The notes under the pieces: model-generated
What the model was told of the DNA's origin: nothing
What the model saw: the letters and a program-made list of their open reading frames with translations, nothing else
The model's database searches: none
NCBI RefSeq assembly: GCF_002505485.1
Contig: NZ_DAVG01000041.1
Coordinates: 1-12,679 of the forward strand
Reading direction: 5' to 3'
DNA length: 12,679 nucleotides
Source: Methanosarcina sp. UBA5
GTDB lineage: Archaea > Halobacteriota > Methanosarcinia > Methanosarcinales > Methanosarcinaceae
Shown here: one piece after another, positions 4,501-12,679 of the stretch
Position numbering within the stretch: position 1 is the first letter of the stretch
Layout: the number at the start of each line of letters is the position of its first letter
Program-made: the position numbers and the translations under genes

Positions 4501-6804
4501 TTAAAACTTATTCTCAGGTTTTATGCTCAACCCTGCCGCAAGAGCCTGACCTAATGAAATACATCCATCTCCACAGGGAACCTGGCGGTGGGCCAGGAGT
4601 TCGAAACCTGCTTCTGTAACAGTTCTTGCAATGCAAGAAGTGATGTGATCGTTATAGGCAACTCCTCCACTCAGGCCTATCTTTTCAAGTCCCCTTTTTG
4701 CGGCAAGGGAGATGGCAAGTTCTGAAATTCCCTTCGCAAGGTTTTCCTCAACCGCAAAAGCAAGATCAGTAGGAGAGTACTTTCCGGAAAGCTCATATAC
4801 CCCCAGAAGAAGCTCAGTTGTGTCAAGCAAAGGAACTCCGGAGTATTTATCTTTTTTGAAAACTACAGGAAGATCTACGGTATGGGTACTCTTGGTTGCG
4901 GCAGATTCGAGTTTCATTGCCGGCTCCCCTTCATAAGTTCTCATCTCGCAGATTCCAAGCAGGGCAGCTGCTGCATCCAGTACTCGTCCTGTACTGCTGC
5001 TTCGGACAACATTTACCCTGGATTCAAGCTGTTTCATCACCGTTGAAAATTCCATAGCTCCCTGCGGAAAAACAAGGTGAAGTTTTTCCAATTCCGCTCT
5101 TCCAAGTTTCTCAAAAAGGATCCCCAGAACCATTCTTGAAGGTACCCTTGAGGCAAGATCTCCACCTGGCATTGGTTGAGGGAGTAAATGCCCGATGCGT
5201 TCATATCCGAAGTAAGAGGATTCAAAGAGTTCACCTCCCCAGACTGTACCGTCAGTGCCATATCCTACACCGTCAAGGGCGATTCCGAGAATTCGGGAAT
5301 CCAGGGGGAGGGAGTTGTCAGCCATAAGCGCTAACATATGGGCGTGATGGTGCTGAACCTGAAGAGTATCCTCCCCCCCCATCTTTAGCGCAAAACGGGT
5401 TGTATTAAACGCAGGGTGCAGGTCACACCCCCAGTAAAGGGGCTCGATTCCGGTAAGTCGGATAAGGTGCCTGACAACCTCGGAGTGATACCTGAAAGTT
5501 TCCACATGACTGGTATTTCCTATATACTGAGAGATATAGGCAAGCTTTCCTTTTGCCACAGTAACCGTGGAATTCATTTCAGCCCCCACCCCTATAGAAG
5601 CTTTGACTTCGAAAGGCAGCTCTATTGGTTCAGGCACAAAACCCCGGGAACGCCGGATAAATGCTGCCCTTCCATTCACAATCCTGATAACCGTATCATC
5701 GTTCCGGTTTGCAATAACCCTGTTATGCAGCAGGTAATAATCGACAATCCCTTTAAGTTTCTCAAGCGCCTCTTTATTCTCGACAACCATAGGCCTTCCT
5801 GGAAGGTTTGCCGAAGTCATAACATATACTGCATCAGGTACGCAGTCAAAAAGCAGATTCTGCGTGCCTGTATAGGGAAGCATAACTCCTATATTGTGCA
5901 GGTCGGGAGTAACCGATTCTGCCAAGTTGGATTCCTTTGACCTGGGAAGCACGGTAATAGGCCGGCGGTGAGAAATTAAATATTCCCTGCCTATGCCTTC
6001 AAGTTCTGCAAAAGTTTCCGCAACGTCAGCATTTTTTGCCATAACCGCAAAAGGTTGTTCTGGACGCCTTAACCGTCTTCTAAGTTCCTTTACAGGCTCC
6101 TCCTTTCGAGCATTGCAGGCTATATGGAAACCACCAAATCCTTTTACAGCAAGAATTGAACCCTGCTGAAGGAGATCCGAGGCATATGCAATTGCTTCAT
6201 AACCTTTTACCAGGACATTTCCTTCAGGGTCAGAAAGCCAGATTTCTGGCCCGCACTTTGGACAGCAGACAGGCTGCGCATGATACCTTCGGTTGAGAGG
6301 GTCGGTATACTCGGTTTCACATTTAGGGCAAAGAGGAAAATCTGCCATAGTGGTATTTTCCCGGTCATAAGGAAGGGTTCGGACGGTTGTATATCTGGGC
6401 CCGCAGTTTGTGCAGACTGTAAAAGGATAATGAAAATACCTGGAAGAAGGATCAAAAATCTCAGACCTGCACTGTTCGCAAATAGCCGTATCAGGAGGGA
6501 TTATGGAGTTTTCAAAAACTCCGGATTCGCTGGGTACGATAATAAATTTTGAATACCCGGAAAAAGAGACATTTTTTGTCTTGATTTCCTTAACTTTAGC
6601 TAGAGGAGGCTTCTTTTCAGGAAGTTCTTTAACAAAATTGTCAAGACTTTCCTTATTTCCTTCTATAAGTATTTCCACATAGTTTCCCAGATTTTTTACG
6701 TATCCAAAAAGCCCATGGACTTTTGCAAGCTGATATATAAAGGGGCGAAACCCTACCCCCTGTACAGTACCGGTAATATGGAGAAGCCTTGCTTCGTTTT
6801 GCAT
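4501..6804 (-). CDS. hypF: [NiFe]-hydrogenase maturation carbamoyltransferase HypF
   Basis: HypF uses carbamoyl phosphate and ATP to carbamoylate the C-terminal cysteine of HypE, the source of the cyanide ligands of the [NiFe] active site. All expected domains are present in 767 residues, the normal length. An acylphosphatase domain (about 5-90) carries VQGVGFR at 14-20. A double zinc finger has Cys pairs 109/112, 131/134, 159/162 and 181/184. A YrdC/Sua5-like domain (about 200-385) includes KGFGGFH at 221-227. A Kae1-like domain (from about 400) has HHHAH at 485-489 and a DGVGYGTDGT loop near 511. The C-terminal GGVAYND and GDGCISLGQA segments are also intact. The ATG at 6804 has no ribosome site nearby, so a short or absent leader is likely. 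No other hyp or hydrogenase gene is in the window; its partners must be elsewhere. Confidence 0.97.
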   Translation of the reverse strand: MQNEARLLHITGTVQGVGFRPFIYQLAKVHGLFGYVKNLGNYVEILIEGNKESLDNFVKELPEKKPPLAKVKEIKTKNVSFSGYSKFIIVPSESGVFENSIIPPDTAICEQCRSEIFDPSSRYFHYPFTVCTNCGPRYTTVRTLPYDRENTTMADFPLCPKCETEYTDPLNRRYHAQPVCCPKCGPEIWLSDPEGNVLVKGYEAIAYASDLLQQGSILAVKGFGGFHIACNARKEEPVKELRRRLRRPEQPFAVMAKNADVAETFAELEGIGREYLISHRRPITVLPRSKESNLAESVTPDLHNIGVMLPYTGTQNLLFDCVPDAVYVMTSANLPGRPMVVENKEALEKLKGIVDYYLLHNRVIANRNDDTVIRIVNGRAAFIRRSRGFVPEPIELPFEVKASIGVGAEMNSTVTVAKGKLAYISQYIGNTSHVETFRYHSEVVRHLIRLTGIEPLYWGCDLHPAFNTTRFALKMGGEDTLQVQHHHAHMLALMADNSLPLDSRILGIALDGVGYGTDGTVWGGELFESSYFGYERIGHLLPQPMPGGDLASRVPSRMVLGILFEKLGRAELEKLHLVFPQGAMEFSTVMKQLESRVNVVRSSSTGRVLDAAAALLGICEMRTYEGEPAMKLESAATKSTHTVDLPVVFKKDKYSGVPLLDTTELLLGVYELSGKYSPTDLAFAVEENLAKGISELAISLAAKRGLEKIGLSGGVAYNDHITSCIARTVTEAGFELLAHRQVPCGDGCISLGQALAAGLSIKPENKF

Positions 6805-7020
6805 ATAAAACAGAGATTACTGTTTGTCGTTAAAATAGCTTTCTAAATAGTAAAACTGTCCGACAATATCGTAAATAGATTCAGACTTGAACCAAAACTG
6901 TAAATATAGGAAATGTGCGAACTTCAGTCCAGTAAGACCAGCGTAAAAAGACCAAGCTAAATGATAACATACTTTAAAAAGGCATAAAAGCTACGCTCTG
7001 AGCTGAAATAAATCCAAACA

Positions 7021-7071
7021 AAAGCAAAAATCTGTGGCTGAATTCAGGATCAGAATCATCCTGAAATTCAG
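7021..7071 (-). terminator. Hairpin plus T-tract terminator of the aha operon
   Basis: Immediately after the ahaG stop the minus strand folds CTGAATTTCAGGAT against ATCCTGAATTCAG (13 pairs, one bulged T, 7-base loop; 7038-7071). About 10 bases further on comes a TTTTTGCTTTTG run. The stem starts 2 bases after the stop codon, which fits a transcription end for the whole operon. Confidence 0.75.
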
Positions 7072-7072
7072 G

Positions 7073-7240
7073 TCACATAAAGTCTGGAGAAACTGTCTTT
7101 ACCATTAGAATGATCCCAAAAACCATCATTAAAAGAGAAATCTTCCAGGCTGCCTGTAACAGACGAGCCTGGTTTTTGGGTTCACCTAACTTAAATATCA
7201 CTCTTTCAACCAAATTTGGTCGATCGTCACATGCTGCCAT
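7073..7240 (-). CDS. ahaG: A-type ATP synthase small membrane subunit G
   Basis: The product has 55 residues from the ATG at 7240: an N-terminal amphipathic part (PNLVERVIFKLGEPKNQAR) followed by one membrane helix at about residues 34-50 and a short tail SPDFM. It is the last gene before the operon terminator and follows ahaD by 16 bp on the same strand, the position of ahaG in the Methanosarcina aha operon. The encoded subunit's role in the enzyme is not firmly established; a small hydrophobic accessory subunit is the usual description. The ribosome site is weak, so translation may depend on coupling to ahaD. The name rests on position, size and single-helix layout. Confidence 0.78.
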   Translation of the reverse strand: MAACDDRPNLVERVIFKLGEPKNQARLLQAAWKISLLMMVFGIILMVKTVSPDFM

Positions 7241-7256
7241 GTTCAAATCAAGTTAA

Positions 7257-7880
7257 TTATTTCATTCTCGCCTTGACTTTCTTCAGCCGGGAAGTAGTCT
7301 CCCTTTCCATCTCCTCAAGGGTAAAACGAATATACTTCATGGTTGCGATGAGTTCAGGAATGACCTTGAATTCGAGAGCGTTAACACGCCTCTTGGTCTT
7401 CTCAATTTCATCAAGGAGCCTTTTCATTGTTGTTTCCAGCTCTGCGGCAGTAATGATCTTTTCTACCAGGGCCTCATAGGCATCAGCAGTCTCATCGATG
7501 TATGAGTTTGTCCCAATAATACCGTAACCCCTCTCAGTGAGAGATTTGCGGACTCCAGTAGAGTTGATCTTAGGCACCACGACACCCATGATATTGTGTC
7601 CTGAAAGCTGGATTTCAGGGGATTCCTTTGCTGTAAAAGCAGTTGATCTGACTGTAACCATTCCATTCACAGCAGAGGCAAGATTGATTTTTTCTGCAGC
7701 GTTTAGATAGGCAGCATCCAGTTCGCTTCTGACGTTCCTTGCCTCGTTAAGGATCTTAAAGAACTCAAGAATAAGACCGTCTCTTTTCATCTTAAGGAGC
7801 TTGTGCCCGCTTTCAGAGAGCTTGATTTTTTTCTTGAGCTCGATTAGCTCCGACCGAGTTGGTTTTACGTCTTGAGCCAT
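7257..7880 (-). CDS. ahaD: A-type ATP synthase subunit D (central stalk)
   Basis: Subunit D is the rotor shaft inside the A3B3 head and, with F and C, links catalysis to the c ring. The 207-residue product shows the typical opening VKPTRSELIELKKKIKLSESGHKLLKMKRDGL. Long N- and C-terminal helices pair as a coiled coil (about 5-75 and 125-200) around a variable middle, and it ends in a lysine-arginine-rich tail. I place the start at the ATG at 7880, 5 bp after the ahaB stop. A GTG at 7889 would add three residues and overlap the ahaB stop. Length and pattern are normal for the family. Confidence 0.96.
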   Translation of the reverse strand: MAQDVKPTRSELIELKKKIKLSESGHKLLKMKRDGLILEFFKILNEARNVRSELDAAYLNAAEKINLASAVNGMVTVRSTAFTAKESPEIQLSGHNIMGVVVPKINSTGVRKSLTERGYGIIGTNSYIDETADAYEALVEKIITAAELETTMKRLLDEIEKTKRRVNALEFKVIPELIATMKYIRFTLEEMERETTSRLKKVKARMK

Positions 7881-7885
7881 GGTAA

Positions 7886-9268
7886 TCACTTACCCTTTCT
7901 GTGTGCAGGGTGGTATTTCTGGATGTACTTGTTGTCAATCCTACCCAGCTGGTTTTCAGGTAGGTGCGCAAGAATCTTCCATCCGATGTCCAGAGTATCT
8001 TCAATTGTCCGGTTTTCGTTTTTGCCCTGGCGAACGAACTCGTTTTCGAAAAGATCGGCAAACTCAAGGAACTTGACATCTCTCTCAGACAGAGCTTCTT
8101 TACCGACGATAGCCACGAGACCTCTCAGGTCACGCCCTTCTGCATAACCTGCGTACATCTGGTCAGAAACTGCCTTGTGGTCTTCTCTTGTCTTGCCTGC
8201 TCCGATACCGGAGTTCATCAGCCTTGACAGGGACGGCAACACATTGATTGGCGGGTAGATACCTTTCCTGTGCAGTTCTCTTGAAACCACAATCTGACCT
8301 TCAGTAATATACCCGGACAGGTCAGGAATCGGGTGGGTAATATCGTCACCAGGCATCGAAAGAATCGGAATCTGAGTAACGGATCCCTTGGCACCTTTGA
8401 CAATACCTGCACGCTCGTAGAGAGTTGCAAGGTCAGTGTACATGTAACCCGGATACCCACGGCGACCAGGTATTTCGTTACGGGCGGCACCCATCTGACG
8501 GAGAGCTTCTGCATAGTTGGTAATGTCAGTCAGAATGACAAGTACATGCATGCCGTGTTCGTATGCCAGATATTCAGCTGCGGTCAGGGCCATACGCGGA
8601 GTGACTATACGTTCGACAGCAGGGTCATCTGCAAGGTTAAGGAACACAACAGCCCTTTCCAGAGCCCCGGTCTTTTCGAAGTCGCTCATGAAATACTGGG
8701 CTTCTTCATTTGTAATACCCATTGCTGCGAAAACTACTGCGAAAGGTGCTTCTGATCCAGGCACAGCAGCCTGCCTTGCGATTTGCAGGGCAATTTCGTT
8801 GTGTGGGAGACCTGAAGCTGAGAATATAGGCAGTTTCTGCCCACGAACCAAGGTGTTTGTTCCGTCGATTGTGGAGATGCCTGTCTGAATGAAATCCTTT
8901 GGAGGCAGCCTGGCATATGGGTTCATTGCAGCCCCGTTGATATCCAGAAGCTGGTCAGGTACAATCCTGGGCCCGCCGTCAAGTGGGTTTCCTGAGCCTG
9001 AAAGGATCCTTCCGAGTAGATCAAGGGATGCGGGGAGCTTGAGGGTTTCCCCTGAGAAGACTACACCACAATTCTTGTCCAGACCAGTGGTACCTTCAAA
9101 AATCTGGATAACCACTATGTCCGCTGAAGAGTCCAGCACCTCGCCTCTGCGGGTGGTTCCGTCAGGCAGGTTGACAGTAACGATTTCTTTATAGCCTACA
9201 GGCTCTGTTTTTTCAACAAAGACAAGCGGTCCTGCAATCTGAGTGATTGTCTTATATTCTTTTACCAT
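7886..9268 (-). CDS. ahaB: A-type ATP synthase regulatory subunit B
   Basis: Subunit B alternates with A in the hexameric head and holds the non-catalytic nucleotide sites. The 460-residue product has the N-terminal beta-barrel (about 1-75), the nucleotide-binding domain, and a C-terminal helical domain. As normal for B subunits, the P-loop is replaced by SASGLPHN (150-157). Arg349 in LPSLSRLM is the likely arginine finger reaching into the A-subunit catalytic site. The segment TDITNYAEALR is at 248-258. The ATG at 9268 comes 2 bp after the ahaA stop, with its ribosome site inside the end of ahaA. Nothing is missing or unusual. Confidence 0.98.
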   Translation of the reverse strand: MVKEYKTITQIAGPLVFVEKTEPVGYKEIVTVNLPDGTTRRGEVLDSSADIVVIQIFEGTTGLDKNCGVVFSGETLKLPASLDLLGRILSGSGNPLDGGPRIVPDQLLDINGAAMNPYARLPPKDFIQTGISTIDGTNTLVRGQKLPIFSASGLPHNEIALQIARQAAVPGSEAPFAVVFAAMGITNEEAQYFMSDFEKTGALERAVVFLNLADDPAVERIVTPRMALTAAEYLAYEHGMHVLVILTDITNYAEALRQMGAARNEIPGRRGYPGYMYTDLATLYERAGIVKGAKGSVTQIPILSMPGDDITHPIPDLSGYITEGQIVVSRELHRKGIYPPINVLPSLSRLMNSGIGAGKTREDHKAVSDQMYAGYAEGRDLRGLVAIVGKEALSERDVKFLEFADLFENEFVRQGKNENRTIEDTLDIGWKILAHLPENQLGRIDNKYIQKYHPAHRKGK

Positions 9269-9270
9269 GC

Positions 9271-11007
9271 TTACCTACCTCTCAGGGATGCAAACTCTTT
9301 ATCCATCTGTGCCAGGACAGCGTTCATAGAACCCTCGAAGTCCTCCTCATATTTGACCTTAGCAAGCACATTTTTGGATTCAAGCTTGAGAATTTCAGGT
9401 ATCGGAACACCTGACTTCAGGGCTTCCTGTGCAGCGTCTCCGAACTTCATGATTGCCTTCAGGCTACTGTACTGCTCAGAGAACGGGCTGTAGGCATCTA
9501 TTGGGTGGAATGCATTCTGCTGCAGGAAAATTTCCCTGATCATACGGGTGACTTCAAGCAGGAGCTGCTGATCGTCTGGCAGAGCGTCGGAACCTACAAG
9601 CTGCACGATTTCCTGCAGTTCGGATTCTGTCTGGAGCATTTCCATTGCCCTTTCCCTCAGAGCAACATAATCGGGAGCCACGTTAGCTGCAAACCAGTCG
9701 TTAAGGCTTTCCTTGTACAGACTGTAACTGTTCAGCCAGTTGATGGCCGGGAAGTGACGCCTCTGAGAGAGTTTGGCATCGAGAGCCCAGAACACTTTTA
9801 CGATACGCAGGGTGTTCTGCGTAACAGGCTCTGAGAAGTCACCACCAGGCGGAGATACTGCTCCAATAACAGTAATGGAACCTGTCTCACCGCAGAGACT
9901 CTCCGCAACCCCAGAACGCTCGTAGAATTCGGCAAGCCTTGCAGACAAGTATGCAGGATAACCTTCTTCACCAGGCATTTCTTCCAGACGGGAGGAGATT
10001 TCTCTCATGGCTTCTGCCCACCTGGAGGTGGAGTCTGCCATCAGGGACACATCTAATCCCATGTCACGGAAGTATTCTGCAATGGTGATCCCGGTGTACA
10101 CGGATGCTTCTCTTGCGGCCACAGGCATGTTTGATGTATTAGCGATAAGAACAGTACGTTCCATCAGTGGGCGCCCGGTCTGCGGATCTTCGAGTTCAGG
10201 GAATTCACTCAGAACATCTGCCATTTCGTTTCCGCGCTCACCACAACCGATGTAGACCACAATTTCGGTGTCACTCCATTTTGCAAGCGACTGCTGAGTA
10301 ACGGTCTTTCCCGATCCGAAAGGTCCGGGGATTGCAGCCGTTCCGCCTTTTGCTACAGGGAAAAGCCCATCCAGGATTCTCATTCCTGTAACCAGAGGCC
10401 TAGTTGGAGTAAGTTTTGTCCTAACAGGTCTGGGTCTCCTGACAGGCCACTTTTGCATCAACTGCAATTCGGTCCCATCAGTAAGGGTACAGACTGTGTC
10501 TACTACCGTAAAGTTTCCGCTCTTGATGTCGGCAATTGTACCTGAGATGTCAGGAGGCACCATGATTTTATGTTCAATATTCACGGTTTCCTGTACAACA
10601 CCGATTACTTCTCCGCCTTTTACGGAATCGCCCTTCTTGACAATGGGTTTGAATTCCCAGAGTTTCTTGTGATCAAGCCCATCTGCGCTGACTCCTCTCT
10701 GGATGAAGTTGCCCATTTTAGCAAGCAGGACGTGCAAAGGCCTTTGAACCCCGTCATAAATACTAGAAAGAAGACCCGGACCAAGTTCCACGGATAGAGA
10801 CGACCCTGTAGAATAACAGGGTTCCCCTGGCTTGATGCCTGCGGTCTCTTCGTACACCTGGATGATGGTCTTAGGCCCTAATATCTGGATGACTTCACCC
10901 ATTAGACCTTCATTACCGACTTTGACCAGGTCATACATTTTTGCCTGCAAGCCGATGGCGGTGACGACAGGCCCAGACACACGATAAATTTCACCTTTTA
11001 CTTCCAC
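9271..11007 (-). CDS. ahaA: A-type ATP synthase catalytic subunit A
   Basis: Subunit A carries the catalytic sites for ATP synthesis driven by the membrane ion gradient. The 578-residue product contains the N-terminal barrel, the extra domain typical of A/V-type catalytic subunits (about 115-190), Walker A GPFGSGKT at 228-235, the catalytic glutamate Glu257 in GCGERGNE, and Walker B SLMADS around 321-326. The C-terminal helical domain is complete. The start is a GTG at 11007, overlapping the end of ahaF by 10 bp, with a GGTAGGTG ribosome site inside ahaF. The overlap points to coupled translation. The length is normal. Confidence 0.98.
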   Translation of the reverse strand: MEVKGEIYRVSGPVVTAIGLQAKMYDLVKVGNEGLMGEVIQILGPKTIIQVYEETAGIKPGEPCYSTGSSLSVELGPGLLSSIYDGVQRPLHVLLAKMGNFIQRGVSADGLDHKKLWEFKPIVKKGDSVKGGEVIGVVQETVNIEHKIMVPPDISGTIADIKSGNFTVVDTVCTLTDGTELQLMQKWPVRRPRPVRTKLTPTRPLVTGMRILDGLFPVAKGGTAAIPGPFGSGKTVTQQSLAKWSDTEIVVYIGCGERGNEMADVLSEFPELEDPQTGRPLMERTVLIANTSNMPVAAREASVYTGITIAEYFRDMGLDVSLMADSTSRWAEAMREISSRLEEMPGEEGYPAYLSARLAEFYERSGVAESLCGETGSITVIGAVSPPGGDFSEPVTQNTLRIVKVFWALDAKLSQRRHFPAINWLNSYSLYKESLNDWFAANVAPDYVALRERAMEMLQTESELQEIVQLVGSDALPDDQQLLLEVTRMIREIFLQQNAFHPIDAYSPFSEQYSSLKAIMKFGDAAQEALKSGVPIPEILKLESKNVLAKVKYEEDFEGSMNAVLAQMDKEFASLRGR

Positions 11008-11300
11008 AGATCAACACCTACCGCTTGTTTTATCTTATCTCTTAAATTTGAGCCTGATCCACTACCTCCAAGGGCTACCACTGTAGGCTGGACAGACTCA
11101 TTCAAGTCATTCCTTAAAATTTCCGGCAGATTACTAATGTCATCATTATGCATTACAAGAATCCCGGCACTTTTGTCTTGAAGCACCTCTTTTACCGCGG
11201 ACTCGATGGCTGTGATATCAGCAACTTCGTAGATTTTTCTGACACCAGCCAGTCTGAATCCCGTAACGAAATCACTTTTCCCGATCACTGCTAATTCCAT
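10998..11300 (-). CDS. ahaF: A-type ATP synthase subunit F (central stalk)
   Basis: Subunit F binds D in the rotor and is thought to modulate activity. The 100-residue product has the family's Rossmann-like fold pattern: ELAVIGKSDFVTGFRLAGV at the start, with the conserved GFRLAG, then ILVMHNDD in the middle and a C-terminal helix that would contact D and the head. The ATG overlaps the ahaC stop by one base (TAATG), and its own end overlaps ahaA, so C, F and A are probably translated as a coupled chain. Confidence 0.95.
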   Translation of the reverse strand: MELAVIGKSDFVTGFRLAGVRKIYEVADITAIESAVKEVLQDKSAGILVMHNDDISNLPEILRNDLNESVQPTVVALGGSGSGSNLRDKIKQAVGVDLWK

Positions 11301-12379
11301 TAGATAACCACCAACTGGTCTTTAATTAAGTTATCACTTAGGCCAGACTCTTTACCCCTAAAGATTATCCGAAGATTAGTAACCTCATTATGCTTATGGA
11401 TAATATAGTCCATAACAGGTATAATTGAGATCGGAGACGCGTGTGCAAAAGTGGTTGCGGATTCAAGATAATATCTTGTGAGCCTGCTTTCAAGACTAGT
11501 TAGAGAAGTCATATCCGAGTCGATAACGCTTGAAATTGCATCCCAGTAATGAGTTTTTTGAAGCTCATTGACAAACTCTCCATATGGAAAATGTGCGAGT
11601 TTCTCGGGCCTTAATTCAAGCCCACCCTCAATCATGAGAGGCATTATTTCATCAGACTGTTCTACTCCTGCTTTTTTCAGTCTGAAGAGGTTACTCAAGT
11701 TCTTAACATCGACTTCCAGTCTGATGAACCTGGCAAAAAGCTTACGGTCTTTAGATTTTGGTATCCCGATTGCTTCAAACAAACTTGCATAATACATCTT
11801 GTCAAGCTCGTTTTCTATGTAGGCCAGGTTAGTTCCGTCAAACGTTTGCAGCAAGGAATAGTATTCTGTCCGTCTCAGGGCATCAATGATTTCCTGATAC
11901 GTGGGCTTGGCTGCAAGTTCTGACAGGAAGGTGTAAGTAAACTGCCCGGAAGCAATCAGAAACTCCAGGATATCTTCTATAGGGGCGTTGTAAAGTTTCC
12001 CGCGGAGAAGTGTCTTGACGTTCCAGATTTCATACCTTTTCAGATATGCGGTAGTCAGATAATTTAGTTCTCCTGTGGTGATTCTTTCCAACTTATCATA
12101 GGTAAGCGCAAGATTCCTGTTTAATGCGTGTTCTGCCAGATCGCCACCGCTGTATTTCATTGCCAGTTCGTCAACGTCGTTTTTGTATTCAGACTCTTGG
12201 ATAAAACGGGTAATTTCATCAATCCCCATGTTGAGAAGCCGGGGATACGATTCTTTAGGAAGCAACTTACTCTTCATCGCGCGGACACGGGTTACGGAAT
12301 AGGCATAGTTAGTATTACCTTTTTTATTCTTTTCGGATTGTGAGGGTTTTTTCCCCCGGAATCTCTCCAAAAGCCGCAT
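11300..12379 (-). CDS. ahaC: A-type ATP synthase subunit C (rotor socket, V-ATPase d homologue)
   Basis: Subunit C is the funnel-shaped adaptor that seats the D-F shaft on the c ring. The 359-residue product is largely helical, with the family features YAYSVTRVRAMKSKLLP near residue 25, YEIWNVKTLLRG near 110-121, FIRLEVDVKNLSNLFRLK at about 218-235 and the closing HKHNEVTNLRIIFRGKESGL. The ATG at 12379 lies 6 bp after the ahaE stop, with a GGGTGAT ribosome site overlapping that stop. The length is normal for archaeal C subunits. Confidence 0.96.
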   Translation of the reverse strand: MRLLERFRGKKPSQSEKNKKGNTNYAYSVTRVRAMKSKLLPKESYPRLLNMGIDEITRFIQESEYKNDVDELAMKYSGGDLAEHALNRNLALTYDKLERITTGELNYLTTAYLKRYEIWNVKTLLRGKLYNAPIEDILEFLIASGQFTYTFLSELAAKPTYQEIIDALRRTEYYSLLQTFDGTNLAYIENELDKMYYASLFEAIGIPKSKDRKLFARFIRLEVDVKNLSNLFRLKKAGVEQSDEIMPLMIEGGLELRPEKLAHFPYGEFVNELQKTHYWDAISSVIDSDMTSLTSLESRLTRYYLESATTFAHASPISIIPVMDYIIHKHNEVTNLRIIFRGKESGLSDNLIKDQLVVI

Positions 12380-12385
12380 AAAACA

Positions 12386-12679
12386 TCACCCGTTTAGAAT
12401 ATCAGATATCTGCTTCAATGAACGCTCGTATACATTTTTCAGGATCGAATCGTATGTGAAATCTAACCTGACCGTTCTATCCTCATTTTCGAGAATAATA
12501 CCACCGAGAATATCGATGTTACCAGCGTAGGATAAAGAAGATAATTTCCTAACAATTGGTTCTGAATCTTTTGTAGAATAAATTCTGACACCCTCATCGT
12601 GGTGTTCATCGATCAGAACCTTTAACAACTTCTCGTTTTTAGAAGCAGGCATCGACTTTATAGACTCATAAGCCTTACT
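12386..12679 (-). CDS. ahaE: A-type ATP synthase peripheral-stalk subunit E, 3' part
   Basis: Ninety-seven codons are visible, open to the right edge, so the 5' half is off the window (archaeal E subunits are usually about 180-200 residues). The Met codon at 12652 is internal, as the frame continues upstream without a stop. The visible part is the C-terminal globular domain, with GGIILENEDRTVRLDFTYDS near the end, the family's typical conserved segment. E pairs with H as the peripheral stalk holding the A3B3 head still. The K, I and H genes are expected beyond the edge. Confidence 0.93.
   Translation of the reverse strand, partial: SKAYESIKSMPASKNEKLLKVLIDEHHDEGVRIYSTKDSEPIVRKLSSLSYAGNIDILGGIILENEDRTVRLDFTYDSILKNVYERSLKQISDILNG

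Noticed and set aside
5416..5940. 174-codon plus-strand frame inside hypF
   Set aside because: It lies antisense to a fully conserved coding region of hypF, so it is a shadow of that gene.
1166..6882. Shared 11-mer CCGACAATATC near 1166 and near 6870
   Set aside because: Many chance 11-mer matches are expected in a window of this size; no flanking similarity.
7021..7071. Hairpin after ahaG as part of a repeat element or attachment site
   Set aside because: Its position 2 bases after the operon's last stop and the T-rich run behind it fit a terminator well.
7886..9268. Missing P-loop in subunit B as a sign of inactivation
   Set aside because: B subunits of A/V-type enzymes normally lack a standard P-loop; only A is catalytic.

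Overview
The window looks like archaeal chromosome from a Methanosarcina or a close relative. The evidence is an A-type (archaeal A1Ao) ATP synthase operon in the order E-C-F-A-B-D-G, which is the order of the Methanosarcina aha operon after its H, I and K genes. It also has archaeal TATA-type promoters, a DUF1699-like gene, an intact hypF, and AT-rich spacers between moderately GC-balanced genes. Species was not determined.

Right part (about 7.0-12.68 kb, minus strand): the main aha operon. The end of ahaE is cut by the window edge. It is followed by ahaC, ahaF, ahaA, ahaB, ahaD and a 55-residue ahaG, packed with overlaps or short gaps and closed by a strong hairpin plus T-tract terminator. 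A and B form the catalytic head, D, F and C the central stalk, E (with the off-window H) the peripheral stalk. The membrane subunits I and K should lie just beyond the right edge.

Middle (about 2.4-6.8 kb): hypF (minus), which makes the cyanide ligands of [NiFe] hydrogenases. Then a 151-residue DUF1699-like protein (minus) and a convergent 459-residue protein (plus). The last has an unrecognised N-terminal domain and a long coiled coil built from 14-residue repeats.

Left part (1-2.4 kb): the unusual region. On the minus strand runs a row of very small membrane-protein genes: three related single-helix proteins and a 15-codon reading frame that duplicates the end of one of them. Next comes a 108-residue protein matching only the C-terminal two membrane helices of ATP synthase subunit I (subunit a), and then the start of a second proteolipid (subunit c, AhaK) gene. 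The subunit I piece keeps both arginines known to be important in V/A-type subunit a. This is either the debris of a partial ahaI-ahaK duplication or a small membrane-only module derived from the synthase. Two 18-bp palindromes spaced exactly 22 bp apart lie just upstream of the gene at 466-687. The rest of the region (1.3-2.4 kb) is AT-rich and holds inverted repeats, a 17-bp tandem repeat and a decayed small membrane-protein gene on the plus strand.
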